From: Halanaerobiales bacterium
GTDB lineage: Bacteria > Bacillota_F > Halanaerobiia > DY22613
Direction of reading: 5' to 3'
NCBI GenBank assembly: GCA_023128035.1
Contig: JAGMES010000031.1
Location: 1-39,490 of the forward strand
Length of the DNA: 39,490 bases
Both the position numbers and the translations under genes were made by a program. Shown piece by piece: positions 17,916-32,900 of the stretch (the first letter of the stretch is position 1; the number at the start of each line of letters is the position of its first letter). The notes under the pieces were generated by a model. The model did no database searches. It had not been told where the DNA came from and was given only the letters and a program-made list of their open reading frames with translations.

Positions 17916-20900
17916 TTTAATGATACTAAAATAGAATATCAAAAAGACAAAACTATTCAGCAGTTATTTGAGGAAGAGGAAGAGAAAAGACCAGATCAAA
18001 CAGCAATTATTTTCGAAGATCAAAAGATAACTTATAAGGAACTAAATAATCGTGCAAATCAACTGGCTAAAATTTTAAGAGGAAAAGGTATCAAACAAGA
18101 TCAAATTGTAGGAGTTTTGCTTCAGCGTTCTCTTGAAATGATTATAGGGATATTGGGAATTTTAAAAGCTGGTGGAGCGTATTTACCACTTGATCCAGAT
18201 TATCCAACAGAGAGAATAAAATATATGTTAGAGGATAGTCATGCTAGTCTGTTACTTCTAGAAAAAGATATTGCTGATATAGGCGAATTTAGAGGTGAGA
18301 GGATTAATCTTGCTGATGAAAAGTTATATATAGGCGATTCATCTAACCCTGTAAATGTAAATCAAGCAAAAGATTTAGCTTATGTAATCTATACATCAGG
18401 TTCGACAGGAAACCCTAAAGGGGTTATGATCGAACATAGATCTGTACACAATTTTATTACAGCGATTAGTGATCAGATAGAATTTACACCAGAAAAAACA
18501 ATATTATCTTTAACAACTTTCTCATTTGATATATTCGTCTTAGAAACATTAGTGCCACTTACAAGAGGAATGAAAGTTGTAATTGCTAATGAAAAGGAAC
18601 AGATGATTCCTGAATTATTTAATGATGCATTGCTAAAAAATGATGTAGATATGCTTCAATCAACTCCTTCACGAATGCAATTATTAATAAGTGATGAAAG
18701 CAATTTAGAAGGTATTAGAAACTTAAAAGAAATTTTGATCGGTGGAGAGGCTTTTCCTGAAATATTACTAGAAAAATTAACTAGTTTGACTAAAGCGAAA
18801 ATTTATAATATGTATGGTCCGACAGAGACTACAGTTTGGTCAATGATCAAAGATTTGACTCATGAGAAAGATATTACTATAGGGAAACCGATTGGTAATA
18901 CAGATGTATATATATTTGATAAAAGTTTAAATTTAGTTCCGCTAAACGTACCTGGGGATTTATATATTGCGGGAGATGGATTGGCGAGAGGCTATTTGAA
19001 TGAGTTTGAGTTGACTGAGGAGAGATTTATTGCTGGCCCGTTTGGTGAATACAAAAAGATGTATAAGACAGGCGATACTGCTAGATGGCTTCCAAATGGA
19101 GATATAGAGTTTTTAGGTAGGAGTGACTATCAAGTAAAAATCCGAGGATATCGTATTGAATTGGGAGAGATAGAAAAACAAATTGTATCTTATCCTAACG
19201 TAAAAGATGCTGTGGTAGTGGATAAAGAAGATGCAACTACTTTTAAAATCCTTGTGGCATATATAGTTACTGATGAGGAGTTATCAGTTGTAGATATAAG
19301 AACACATCTTGCGAAAACTTTGCCTGATTATATGATTCCATCATATTTTATTAAATTAGATCAATTACCGCTCACACCAAACGGAAAATTAAATAGAAAA
19401 GGATTACCTAAGTTAGATAAAAATATTTTGAGTGGACGAGAATATATCGCTCCGACCAATGAAAAAGAGGAAAGATTAGTAAGTATTTTTTCGGAAGTTC
19501 TTGAGATTAAAAAGATAGGTATTAAAGATAATTTCTTTGAATCAGGAGGACATTCTTTAAAGGCAACGACTCTTATATCAAAAATTTATAAGGAATTTAG
19601 TATAAACCTTTCATTACGCCAACTGTTTGAATCACCAACAGTTGAAGGTTTAGCAAAATATCTAAATGGAGCAGATGAGACAGCTTATCAAAAAATTGAG
19701 CTTACAAACAAAAGAGAATATTATCAATTATCTTCTGCACAAAAACGACTATTTGTATTAAATCAGATGAATCCTGATAGTACTAATTATAATATCCTTG
19801 GCTTTATGTACATTGAAGGTAATCTAAATATTGAGCGATTAGAAAAGACTTTTAAAGAATTGATCAATCGACATGAATCTTTTAGAACATCATTTGAAGT
19901 GGTTGATGGTGAGGTAGTTCAGAAAATTTACCAAGATATGGACTTTGAAGTATCTCATTTAAACTCTAATGAAGATAATTTAGAGAAATTAGTGCAAGAA
20001 TTTGTCCAACCTTTTGATTTGAGTAAAGCACCATTATTAAGAGTGGGGTTAGTAAATTTACCAGATAAATATTTATTAATGTTTGATTTACATCACATCA
20101 TTGCAGATGGTGCATCGCTAGGTATTCTGACTAATGAATTTATAAGTCTATATCAGGGTTATGAATTACCAGATTTTAAGATTCAGTATAAAGATTTTGC
20201 GGTATGGCAAAATGAACTATTCCAGTCTGAGAATATTAAAAATCAGGAAAAGTACTGGCTAGAAGTTTTTAAAGGTGAAATTCCTGTACTTAATCTGACT
20301 ACAGATTATCCACGACCAATGGAGATGAACTTTGAGGGCGAAAGACTTCACTTTGAGATATCAAAAGATATGAGTGAAAAGTTGAATAAGTTAGCTGTTC
20401 AAAATGAAGCAACAATGTACATGACACTCTTAGCTTTGTATAACATTTTTTTATCTAAATATACTGCCCAGGAAGATATTTTTATTGGTTCGCCAATTGC
20501 AGGAAGAACACATATTGAATTAGCCAATATAATAGGAATGTTTGCCAATACTCTTGTTATGAGAAGCAGACCAATAGGTGATAAAACATTTGTTGAATTT
20601 TTAGGGGATGTTAAGGAAAATACTTTGCTTGCCTTTGAAAATCAGGATTATCCTTTTGAGATGTTAGTAGATAAGTTGAATCTTAGATCAAAAAATAGAA
20701 ATCCATTGTTTGATACTATGTTTGTACTTCAGAATGCCTCAAAAGAGGTTCAAATAGATCAGTTAAAGTTTACTCCATATACTTTTGAAAATAAAGTAGC
20801 TCGTTTTGATCTAACTTTAGCTTGCGCTGAGACGAACAATGGAATTGTCATGAATATTGAATATCGGACACAACTTTTTCGGAGAGAGACGATTGCAAAG

Positions 20901-23900
20901 TTTAAAGACCATTTTATCAATCTTATCGAACAAGTTGTTAATCAATCTGATCAAAAACTAAGAGATATTGAAATGATTAGCGGAACAGAAAAAGAGCAGA
21001 TATTATATAAATTTAATGCAAGAAAAGTAGATTACCCTAATGATAAATATATCTATCATTTATTTGAAGAACAAGTTGAAAGAACACCAGAGGATCATAT
21101 AGCAATCATATGTGGTAATCAAGAGCTTACTTATTCTGAATTAAATTCGAAGGCTAATCAACTTGCGAGAGTGTTGAGGAATAAAGGTGTAAAGCCAAGA
21201 AAACTTGTCGGAATTATAGTTGAACGTTCATTTGATCTAGCAATAGGGCTTTTGGGGATTTTAAAAGCTGGTGGTGTATATGTGCCAATTGATTCAAAGT
21301 ATCCTAAGGAAAGAATTAATTATATTTTGGAAGATAGTTCTGCTGAAATATTACTCACTCAAAGTCATCTAGTAGAGCAGATTCCTTTCGATGGTGAATC
21401 AATTTTTTTAGATAATGAAGAACTTTATAAAGGTGACGATTCTAACCTAAACGCAATGAATCAAGCGAATGATTTAGCGTATGTTATCTATACATCAGGT
21501 ACAACTGGTAAACCCAAAGGGGTTATGATTGAACATTGTAACCTAGCTGATAGGATGAACTGGTGGCGTGATGAGTATAAACTAAACATGGATGATCGGA
21601 CATTACATTTACTTTCTTTTGCATTTGATGCTTTTGGAGTTGGATTTTATGGACCATTGGTATCAGGGGCACAGATGGTATTAGTGAATGATGACGAGTT
21701 GAAAGATCTATTAGCGATTAAGAATTATATTGCTAATAAAAAAGTCACTCGTATAGGTGCTCCACCATCTATTTTACAGGGAATAGTTGATTGTATAATA
21801 CCAGAAGAAGCACGTTCTTTGCGTACGATATCATATGGTGGGGAAAAAATCAGCACTAAACTTATCGCAAAAATTAAAGAGTTGAATGAAGATATTGAAC
21901 TTATAAATGAATACGGGCCGACTGAGAACACCATCACTTCCACGATTTGTAGAAATGTTCAAGACTGTTCACAAGTTACTATCGGGAAACCTGTTTCAAA
22001 TACTCAAGTTTATATACTTGATAAACACGATAGAATTACTCCAATTGGTGTTCCAGGAGAATTATGTTTATCTGGAACTGGAGTAGCGAGAGGTTATCTA
22101 AATAGACTTAAATTAACTGAAGAGAAATTTGTGATCAATCCATATACTGGTGAGAGAATGTATCGTACTGGTGATTTTGCAAGATGGTTACCAAATGGTG
22201 AGATTGACTTTTTAGGTCGGATAGATGATCAGGTTAAAGTTAGAGGATTTAGAATAGAATTAGCTGGGATTGAGACAGAATTATTGCAGTATAAAGGAAT
22301 TGCAGAAGCAGTAGTCATAGACTCTATAGATCAAAGTGGTCATACTTATCTAGCAGCTTATATTGTTACTGAAGATGAATTATCCTCTGGAGATTTGCGA
22401 AAATATCTTGCCAAAAATTTACCAGAGTATATGATTCCATCATATTTTATTAAATTAGACAAGATCCCACTAACAGTAAACCACAAAGTTGACCGCAATG
22501 CATTGCCAAAGCCAGATAAAGAGTTGTTAACAGAATATGTACCTCCAACCAATGAGATTGAAGAAAAGCTAACACGGATTTGGTCTGAAATTTTAAGTGT
22601 TGAAAAGATTGGTATTAATGATGACTTCTTTGACATAGGAGGCCATTCATTAAAAGCTACATCTTTGGTAGCGAAAATATATAAAGAATGTAATGTGGAG
22701 ATTCCAGTTAGAGAAATCTTTAAGAATCCAACTATTAAGGAGCTAGCAGAATACATAAGTCAAACAGAAATAAAAGAATATATTGCAGTAGAACCTGTTG
22801 AAGAGAGGGTGCATTATCCAGTCTCTTCTGCACAAAAGAGGTTATATATAATTAATCAAATCGAAAACAGAAGCACCCATTACAATATGCCTGGTTTCTT
22901 GCTTATCGAGGGCCAACTGAATGTAGAACTTTTAGAATTAGCTTTTAAACAGTTAATTCAAAGACATGAATCCTTAAGAACTTCTTTTAAATCCATTGGT
23001 GGAGAAATAGTTCAGATAATTCATCAGGAGATTGACTTTGAAGTTGTATATTGTGAAGCATCTGAGGATAATTTAAAAAATTTAACCTACGAGTTTGTTA
23101 AGCCTTTTGATTTAAATCAAGCTCCATTACTTAGAGTTTCCATAGTAAAAACACCTAACAATTATCTTTTAATGTTTGATCTTCATCATATTATTTCTGA
23201 TGGCGTTTCAATGGGAATATTAATCAATGACTTTATTGACTTATATCAGGGAAAAGAATTGGATGAAATGAGGATTCAGTACAAAGATTTTGCTGTTTGG
23301 CAGAATAATTTTTTTGAATCAGAGGAGATGCAAAAGCAGGAAGAATATTGGCTAAATAAATTTGCTGGTAAAATTCCTGTACTCAATTTGACAACTGATT
23401 ATGCCAGGCCAGCTGTACAGAGATTTGAAGGAGGACATGTAAATTTTGCGATTTCTAAGGAACTAACCACCGTTTTAAATGATGTAATTAAAGATAAAGG
23501 TGTTACACTTTTTATGTTTCTTCTAGCAACTTATAATATCATTTTATCTCAATATAGTGGACAAGAAGATATTGTTGTGGGTATTCCAATAGCTGGAAGA
23601 GCACATTCAGATTTAGAAAAAATAATTGGAATGTTTGTAAATACATTAGCTTTACGAAATCAACCTCATGCAGAGAAGAAGTTTGTAGATTTCTTAGAAG
23701 AGGTAAAAATTAACGCATTGGCAGCTTATGAAAATCAAGATTATCAATTTGAGATGATTGTTGAGAAGCTAAAATTAGAGCGAAATTTGAGTCGGAATCC
23801 TCTTTTTGATGTGGTGTTGGATCTACAAAATATGGACACATCAGTAAGAGAGATTGATAATCTAAGATTCAGACCATATGAGTTTACAACTCAAACTACT

Positions 23901-26900
23901 AAATTTAACATGGCTCTTCATGCATCAGAAGTTAATGGTACTATTGAATTTATTTTAAATTATAACTCTAAGCTATTTAAGAAGAAATCAATTGAAAAGA
24001 TGACTGAAAGATTTAAAGAGATACTTTCTATGGTAGCAAAAGATCCTGAAATACCAATCGCTCAATTTAAACTTTTATCAGAAGTGGAAGAGAAACTATT
24101 ATTGCATGATTTTAATCAGAACTTACAGACTGATATCATGAGCAAAGGATCAATACAGAAATTATTTTATCAGATGGTAGATAGATATCCAGAAAAAATA
24201 GTGCTTGAATATGGACAACAAACTATTCCATATGCTGAGCTTGATGAAAGATCAAACTTGTTAGCAAACTGGATAATTACAAAAGGCTATAAAAAAGGTT
24301 CTCACATAGGAATTTTAGTAGATAATCGAATTGAACTGATTACTATAATCTTAGCGTCTTTAAAATCTGGTGTTGTATTTATACCATTTGATGCTGCCTA
24401 TCCATCTGAAAGATTAGCAAAAATGATGCGCAATGTTAATCTGAATCTTATTTTTACTGACTTTAACAAGACTGATTTAGCAGTAGAAATATTCGTAAAT
24501 AATGATCAGAAACCAGAGATTGCTATTGTAGCGAAAATTATTGAAATAGCTAAAAATACTCTTACGCCAGAAAGACCACAGGATCTGAGCAAACCTAATG
24601 ACAGTGCATATATTTACTTTACATCGGGTTCGACTGGTCAACCAAAAGGAATATTGGGTCGTTATGCAGGGTTGTTGCATTTTATCAACTGGGAGATTGA
24701 GAAGTTTCAAATTGATAGTGAGTATCGTATAAGTCAACTTACTGCTCCAACATTTGACGCATTTTTAAGAGATGTTTTTGTCCCATTATGTGTTGGAGGG
24801 ACTTTATGCATACCAGATGAGAAAGAAATACTTTTAGATGCTAATAAACTTGTGGAGTGGATTGATAATTCTAGAATTAATTTAATCCATTGCGTACCTA
24901 GTATATTTAAATTAATTAACATATACGATTTGACTTCCAAAAATTTCGCAGTACTAAAATTTATTTTAATGTCTGGCGAAAGAGTCAAAATAGCAGATTT
25001 ATTAAATTGGTATGATATTTTTGATTCGAGGATACAGTTAGTCAATTTATATGGTGCTAGTGAAACGACAATGATAAAAATGGTTTACTTAATTAAAGCA
25101 AGTGATTTGGAGAGAAGAATTATTCCTATCGGTGAGCCACTTACTGCTACTAAAGTATTAATTGCCGATGAGAATTTAAATCCATGCAAACCAGGAATAA
25201 TTGGCGACATCTATATAAGAACACCTTATATGTCTCTAGGCTATTATAATGATTCAAAATTGACTGCTGAAAAATTTGTGCAAAATCCGTGGATTGATAA
25301 TCCTTGTGATCTGGTTTATAAAACAGGAGACCAGGGTAGAGTTATGCCGGATGGTAATATAGAATTTATTGGGCGTAAAGATAGTCAAGTTAAAATTCGT
25401 GGAGTGCGGGTTGAGATAGGTGATATCGAAAACCAAATCTTACAGAATGAATCAATTAAAGAAGTTGTTGTGACTGACAGATTAGATGCTGATGGAAACC
25501 TGTATCTTGTAGCATATTGCACGGTTACTCAGAAAATTTTACTTTCGAAAATTAGAGAATATCTAGCAGTTCGCTTGCCTGAATATATGCAACCAACATA
25601 TTTTGTTGAGTTAGATAAGATGCCAATGACTCTGAATGGTAAAATTGATCGAAAAGCTTTACCTGAACCAGATCATTCTTTGAGCTTAAGTGTCGAATAT
25701 GTGGCTCCACAGAATGATATCGAAAAAAGACTGGCAAAAATTTGGTCTAAAATTTTGAGTGTAGAAAAGATTGGAGTTTATGATAAGTTCTTTGATTTGG
25801 GTGGCCATTCTTTAAAAGCTATTAATTTTACTATGAGAGTTAAAAAAGAGTTTGATGTAGAAATGCCGTTAACAGAAATTTTCAAAACACCTACGATAAA
25901 AGAACTTGCACAATTTATTAAAAATGCTGAAGAAAAGATATATAAATCAATTGAGCCAGTCGAAGAGAGAGAGTATTACTCAGCATCTTCTGCACAAAAA
26001 AGGTTGTATATTTTAAATCAGATGGATAGAGATAGAACTAATTATAATATGCTTGGATTTATGTATGTTGAAGGTGATTTGGATAAAGAACGATTTGAGC
26101 AGACATTTAAACAACTTGTTCAGCGACATGAGTCCTTTAGGAGTTCTTTTGAATCTGTTAATGGTGAAATCATTCAAAGAATTCATTCAAATGTGGATAT
26201 TGAAATCTTTTATTTAGAGTCTCAAGAAGAAAAAATTGAAGAATTAGCTAAAGAATTTGTTAAACCATTTGATCTAAGCGAAGCACCTTTAGTTAGAGCA
26301 GCACTTGTAAAATTACCTAAACGATATCTTTTGATGTATGATATGCATCATATTATTTCAGATGGTGTTTCGATGAATATTTTGGTTAATGATTTTGTCA
26401 AACTATATCAGGGTATGGAACTTCCTGAGCTGAAGATTCAATACAAAGATTTTGCAATATGGCAGAATCAATTGTTTAGTTCTGACGCTATACTTGAACA
26501 TGAAAAGTATTGGTTAGAGAGCTTTGCGGGTGAGATTCCTGTTCTTGATTTACCGACTGATTATCAGCGACCAAATCTAATGAGTTTTGAGGGCGAAAGA
26601 TATCATTTTGAAATATCAAAAGAGTTACAAAGTCATATTAATGAGTTGGCTTCTAAAAACGGAGCAACTCTTTATATGATATTATTGGCAGTTTATAATC
26701 TTCTTTTAGCAAAATATACAAGTCAAGAAGATATCATAGTAGGTTCACCGATTGCTGGTAGATCTCATGCGGATTTGGAGAAAATCATTGGAATGTTTGT
26801 AAATACTTTAGTGATCAGAAACCATCCAGTAAGTGGTAAGAATTTTCTTAATTTCTTAAAAGAAGTTAAAGAGAATACATTAAAGGCTTTTGAGAATCAA

Positions 26901-29900
26901 GATTATCAATTTGAGATGTTGATCGATAAGCTTAATATAAAAAGAGATTTAAGTCATAACCCATTATTTGATGCGATGTTTATTCTTCAAAATGTGGGAA
27001 TGTCGGAAAGTGTTATTGGAGATATCAAATTTATCCCATATGATTTTGAGAATAAAGTGGCCAAGTTTGATCTCTCTATGCTGGCTATAGAAACTAACAA
27101 TGGGATTAGAATGATTTTGGAATATCGGACAAGGTTATTTAAGAGAGAGACGATGGAAAGATTAGCAAGTCATTTTATTAACTTAATCGAACAAATAGTT
27201 GTTAAACCGGAACTTATATTAGGTGAATTTGAGATTACTAGTAGTGCTGAAAAGCAGCAGTTACTGTATGAGTTCAATGATACAAATAGAGATTATTCAG
27301 AAGAAACAATAGATCAATTATTTGAAGCACAGGTTAAGAGAAGACCAGATCAGATTGCTGTTATTTTTGAAGATGAACAGTTAACTTATGAAGAATTAAA
27401 TCAAAGAGCAAATCAATTAGCCACAATACTGCGCCAAAAAGGTGTAAGAGAAGATCAGTTTGTAGGAATTATGGTTGAACGATCTATTGAAATGATTGTT
27501 GGAATGTTGGCAGTCTTAAAAGCAGGTGGAGCGTATCTGCCGATTGATCCAGAGAATCCTCTTGCAAGAATTCAGTTTATGCTTGAAGATAGCGATACTA
27601 AGATATTACTTACCCAAAATCATTTAGCAGCAAAAGTGCAGTTTGCTGGAGAAGTAATTGATCTTACTGATCAACAATTATGTGCTCATGAAGTTCAGGA
27701 TATCAAGCCAATTCATCATGTTAAGAATTTAGCATATCTGATTTATACATCAGGTTCAACTGGTCAACCCAAAGGGGTTATATTAGAACATCAAGGTATA
27801 GCTAATTTAAAACATTTCTTTACAGAAAACCTTGGTATAAATGAAGAAGATCGGATTATTCAATTTGCATCATCTGCTTTTGATGCCTCAGTATGGGAGA
27901 TATATATGGCGTTATTAACTGGTGCAAGATTATATTTGATCAATAAAGATATAATTAATGATTATCATAAGTTCAGCTGCTATCTAAATACTAATAGCAT
28001 AACTATTGCGACATTACCACCAGTTTATTTGACTAACTTAAATCATACTGAAATTAAACATTTAAGAATGGTTATCACCGCAGGTTCTACTACAAACTTT
28101 GATTTAGTAAAGAGATGGAATCAAAATATTGAATATATTAACGCTTATGGGCCAACTGAAACAACCATCTGCACATCGATCTGGAAAGCATCAGGAGAAA
28201 ATGATTACAAAACTGTACCTATTGGAAAACCAATTGAAAATACTCAAGTTTATATACTTGACTCAAATGACCAACTTGCACCGATTGGCGTAATTGGAGA
28301 GTTGTGCGTTTCAGGTGTAACTTTAGCTAGAGGATATCTAAACAGACCTGAACTAACTTCTGAAAAGTTTGTAAATAATCCTTATACTGGTGAGAGAATG
28401 TATCGAACTGGTGATTTAGCAAGATGGTTGCCAGATGGAAATATTGAGTTTATTGGTAGAAGAGACTACCAGGTTAAAGTCCGAGGTTATCGAGTCGAGT
28501 TAGGTGAGATTGAAAAACAGTTGTTGCGTTATCCTAAGATCAAAGAAGCAGTTGTTGTTGAACAAAAATTATCTGCTGAAGACAATTATTTAGCAGCATA
28601 TGTTGTTTCAGATGAAGAGGTTATAGTCACTGACTTAAAAGCATATTTAAAAACTAAACTACCTGATTATATGATTCCAACTTATTTTATACGTTTAGAT
28701 AAGCTTCCTTTAACTATAAGTGGTAAAGTTGATCGCAAAGCTCTCCCTAAACCTGAAGATAGTCTTATGAGAAATGAGTTTGTCGCACCAACTACCGAAA
28801 TAGAGGCAAAATTATTAGAACTATGGACCGGAATTTTAGGCAAAGAAGGGTTTGGAGTAACTGATAACTTCTTTGATTTGGGTGGTCATTCACTAAAAGC
28901 AACTTCTCTGATAGCAAGAATTCATAAAGAATTTAGTGTGGAGATTCTTTTAGGAGATATTTTTAAAAAACCGACGATTAGAGAACTCGCAGGGTGCATA
29001 GAAAATGCTACTCAAGGAGTTTATGCATCTATTGAGTTAGTTGGAGAGAGAGAATATTATCCTACTTCATCTGCACAAAAGAGAATATTTATATTAAATC
29101 AGTTAGAACAGAAAAGTATTAATTACAATATGCCAGGATTTATGTATATAGAAGGCGAGTTAGATAAAGAAAGATTTAGGTACTCTTTTGAGAAATTAGT
29201 TGAACGGCATGAATCTTTTAGAACTTCATTTGAATCCATTGATGGTAATATTATCCAAAAAGTTTCTCCTTCAAACGATATTGAGTTTGAAATTAAATAT
29301 TTTATAGCCATTGAAAATGAACTTCCAGAATTAATAAAAGAATTTATTAAACCATTCAACTTGTCAAAAATACCACTTTTCAGGGTAGGACTTGTTACTT
29401 TGCCGAATAAATATGTACTCATGTTTGATATGCCACATATTATTGCTGATGGTGTTTCGATGAGCATAGTAATTAATGATTTTATGAGAATCTATTCTGG
29501 AGAAGAATTATCTGAATTAAGAATCCAGTACAAAGATTTTGCAGTTTGGCAGAATCAGTTTTTCAATTCAGATAAGATTAAATTACAGGAAGAATATTGG
29601 TTAAAAACATTTGCTGGTGAGATTCCAGTGCTAAATATGCCAACAGATTATCAAAGATCACGTGATATGAAGCTTAGAGGTGGAAGAGTCAGTTTTGAAA
29701 TTGGAGAAGAGTTGACAGATGAGTTAAATACCCTTATATCTCATCAGGGTGTAACAACTTATATGGCGTTATTGGCAGTTTACAATCTACTTTTATCAAA
29801 ATATGCTAACCAAGATGATATCGTAGTAGGCACACCGATTGCAGGAAGATCTCATTCGGATTTAGAGAAGATTATCGGAATGTTTGTGAACACTTTGGCT

Positions 29901-32900
29901 ATTAGAAATTATCCAACTGATGATAAAACTTTCTCGGAATTCTTAGATGAAGTTAAAGAAAATGCTCTAAAGTCTTATGAGAATCAAGATTATCCATTTG
30001 AAATGTTGGTTGAGAGATTAGAACTGGATAGGGATTTGAGTCGCAATCCATTGTTTGATATAATGTTTGTTCTGCAAAATCTACAGAATACAGAGAGAGT
30101 TGAATCTAATCTAAAATTTACTCCTGTAAAATATAATAATACTGCTGCAAAATTTGATCTAGAAATGAATGCTTTTGAAACAAAAAATGGACTTTTATTT
30201 GATATAGCATATAGTACAAGCTTATATAAACGTGAGACGATAGAACGAATGGCAGAACATTATAAAAATATTTTTCGACAAGTAGTTCAAAACTCAGAGA
30301 TAAAAATAAAAGATATAGAGATGGTCACTGATGAAGAAAGAAGGCAGATATTATATGAGTTTAATGATACGAAAACTGAGTTCTGTAATGATCGAACAAT
30401 TTATCAGCTGATTGAAAAAGAAGCAGAGACAAATCCAGATAAGGTAGCACTTAAATATATTGATAAAGAAGTAACTTACCTGGAACTTAATCAAAATGCA
30501 AATCAGTTAGCGAGAATTTTACAAGCTAAAGGCTTGCAATCAGACCAACTTGTCGGTATTTTATTTGAACGATTTCCTTTAATGATTGAGAGTATTCTTG
30601 CAGTCTGGAAAGCAGGCGGTGGATATATTCCAATTGATCCTAATTATCCAATGTCAAGAATAACAGGAATCTTAGGAGATTCAGAGGCAGTAGTATTACT
30701 TACAGAATCTCAATTTATTGATACAGAGATTAAGAATAAATATAGTGCTGAAATAATTGAGTTAGATGTTATGGAAAATGAAATTCGTCAGCAAAATGTA
30801 GATAACCTGGATCTGAAGATAGATATGAATAGTCTAAGTTATGTAATTTATACATCTGGTTCAACTGGAAAACCTAAAGGGGCGATGGTCGAACATATCG
30901 GAATGATGAATCATATTCGTGCAAAAATCAACGATATTAAGGTAGGAAATGAGAGTATTGTTGCCCAGAATTCATCTCATTGCTTTGATATCTCCGTATG
31001 GCAATTTTTCGTGGGGCCAGCAGTTGGCGGTAAAACTATAATCTATCCAAATGAAGTAGCGATGAATCCAGAAATATTTATTGATCAGATCATTCAAGAT
31101 CAAGTAACGATTTTAGAAGTCGTACCATCATTCTTAGCATCTTTCTTAGATTTTGTTGAATTGAAATTCCGTGAATTGAATAGCTTAGAATATCTTTTAG
31201 TTACAGGGGAGGCAGTTAAGCCAAATCTTGTAGAACGTTGGTTTAATTATTATCCTAATATTCCAATGGTAAATGCTTATGGGCCAACTGAGGCCTCTGA
31301 CGATATTACTCACTATTTTATGGATAAAACTCCAGAGTTTGAACGTGTTCCGATTGGTAAGCCACTGCAAAATTTTCATATCTACATTGTCGATAAGAAT
31401 ATGAAATTAGTACCGATTGGTGTCCAGGGAGAGATTGTGGTATCAGGTATTGGAGTTGGACGAGGCTATTTAAATGACCCAATAAAAACAAAAAAAGTTT
31501 TCATGGAAGATCCGTTTATTGATGAGAAAGGTGTTAGACTCTATAAGACAGGTGATTTGGGTTGTTGGATGAAAGATGGTGTGATTGAATTTTTTGGTCG
31601 CATTGATCATCAGGTGAAAATCAGAGGATTTAGAATTGAGTTGGGAGAGATTGAGAGTAAACTAGTTGAACATGATAAAGTAAAGGAATCTGTTGTATTA
31701 GATTTTGAAGATATGGATGGGAGTAAATATCTCTGTGCATATATTGCAACTGATGAAGATATTGATATATCTAAGATCAGAAAATATCTACTCACTACTT
31801 TGCCAGAATATATGGTTCCTGGATACTTTATCACTTTAGATCGGTTACCTTTAAATTCAAATGGGAAAATTGATCGTAAAGCGTTACCAAAACCTGATCG
31901 AGATATAATCAGTACAAGTGAATTTATAGAACCAACCAATCTTATTGAAGAAAAGTTATCAGATATTTGGGTTGAAATCCTAGGAGTTGAAAGAGTTTCG
32001 ATAATGGATAATTTCTTCGAAATAGGTGGACATTCTTTAAAAGCTACATCCTTAGTTTCAAAAGTATTTAAAGAACTAAATGTTGATCTTCCATTGCGAG
32101 AAATTTTTAAAACTCCAACAATCAAAGAATTAGCAGAATATATTCAAAAAGCTGAAAAGAATATCTATACCTCAATAGAGCCAACAATCGAGAGTGAGTA
32201 TTACCCAGTATCTTCAGCACAGAAGAGACTTTATATCTTAAATCAATTTGAACTTAATAATACAAGCTATAATATTCCTGGAGTTATGATTATTGAAGGT
32301 AAATTAGACATTGAACGTTTAAAGATAGCTTTTGAAAGATTAATTCAAAGACATGAATCTTTGCATACTTCATTTAAATCTATTGACGGGGAAATAGTTC
32401 AGGTCGTAGAGCAGAATGTAGAATTTAATCTTCAATATTTGGAAGAATCATCAAAAGAGGTAAAAGATCTTGTTAAAGAGTTCATTAAACCATTTAATTT
32501 AGCTAATGCACCATTACTGAGAGTAAAAGTTGTGAAAAGAGCAGATGGGTACTTATTTATGTATGACATGCACCATATTATCTCAGATGGAGTTTCGATG
32601 GGGATTTTAATTAATGATTTGATTAGTCTATATCAAGGTAATCAATTACCTGAGCCTAGAATCCAATACAAAGATTTTGCAGTATGGCAAAATAAACTTT
32701 TCCAATCTAAAGAGATCGAAAAACAGGAGGCATATTGGTTAGAACTATTTAAAGATGAGATACCAATTTTGAATATGCCTACAGATGCTCCTAGACCAAG
32801 AGAGTTAAGTTTTGCAGGAAACCGGATATATTTTGAAATTGATGGAGATTTACAAAGCCAATTAAATGAGTTGGCATCGCAAAATGGTGCAACTATCTAT

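Noticed and set aside
31610..32125. 171-codon open frame on the minus strand, and similar ones at 22358-22756, 29123-29467, 37589-37963 and 38829-39212
   Set aside because: All lie antisense within conserved NRPS domains, recur at equivalent positions of repeated modules (for example over the A-PCP junction) and show no independent protein features.
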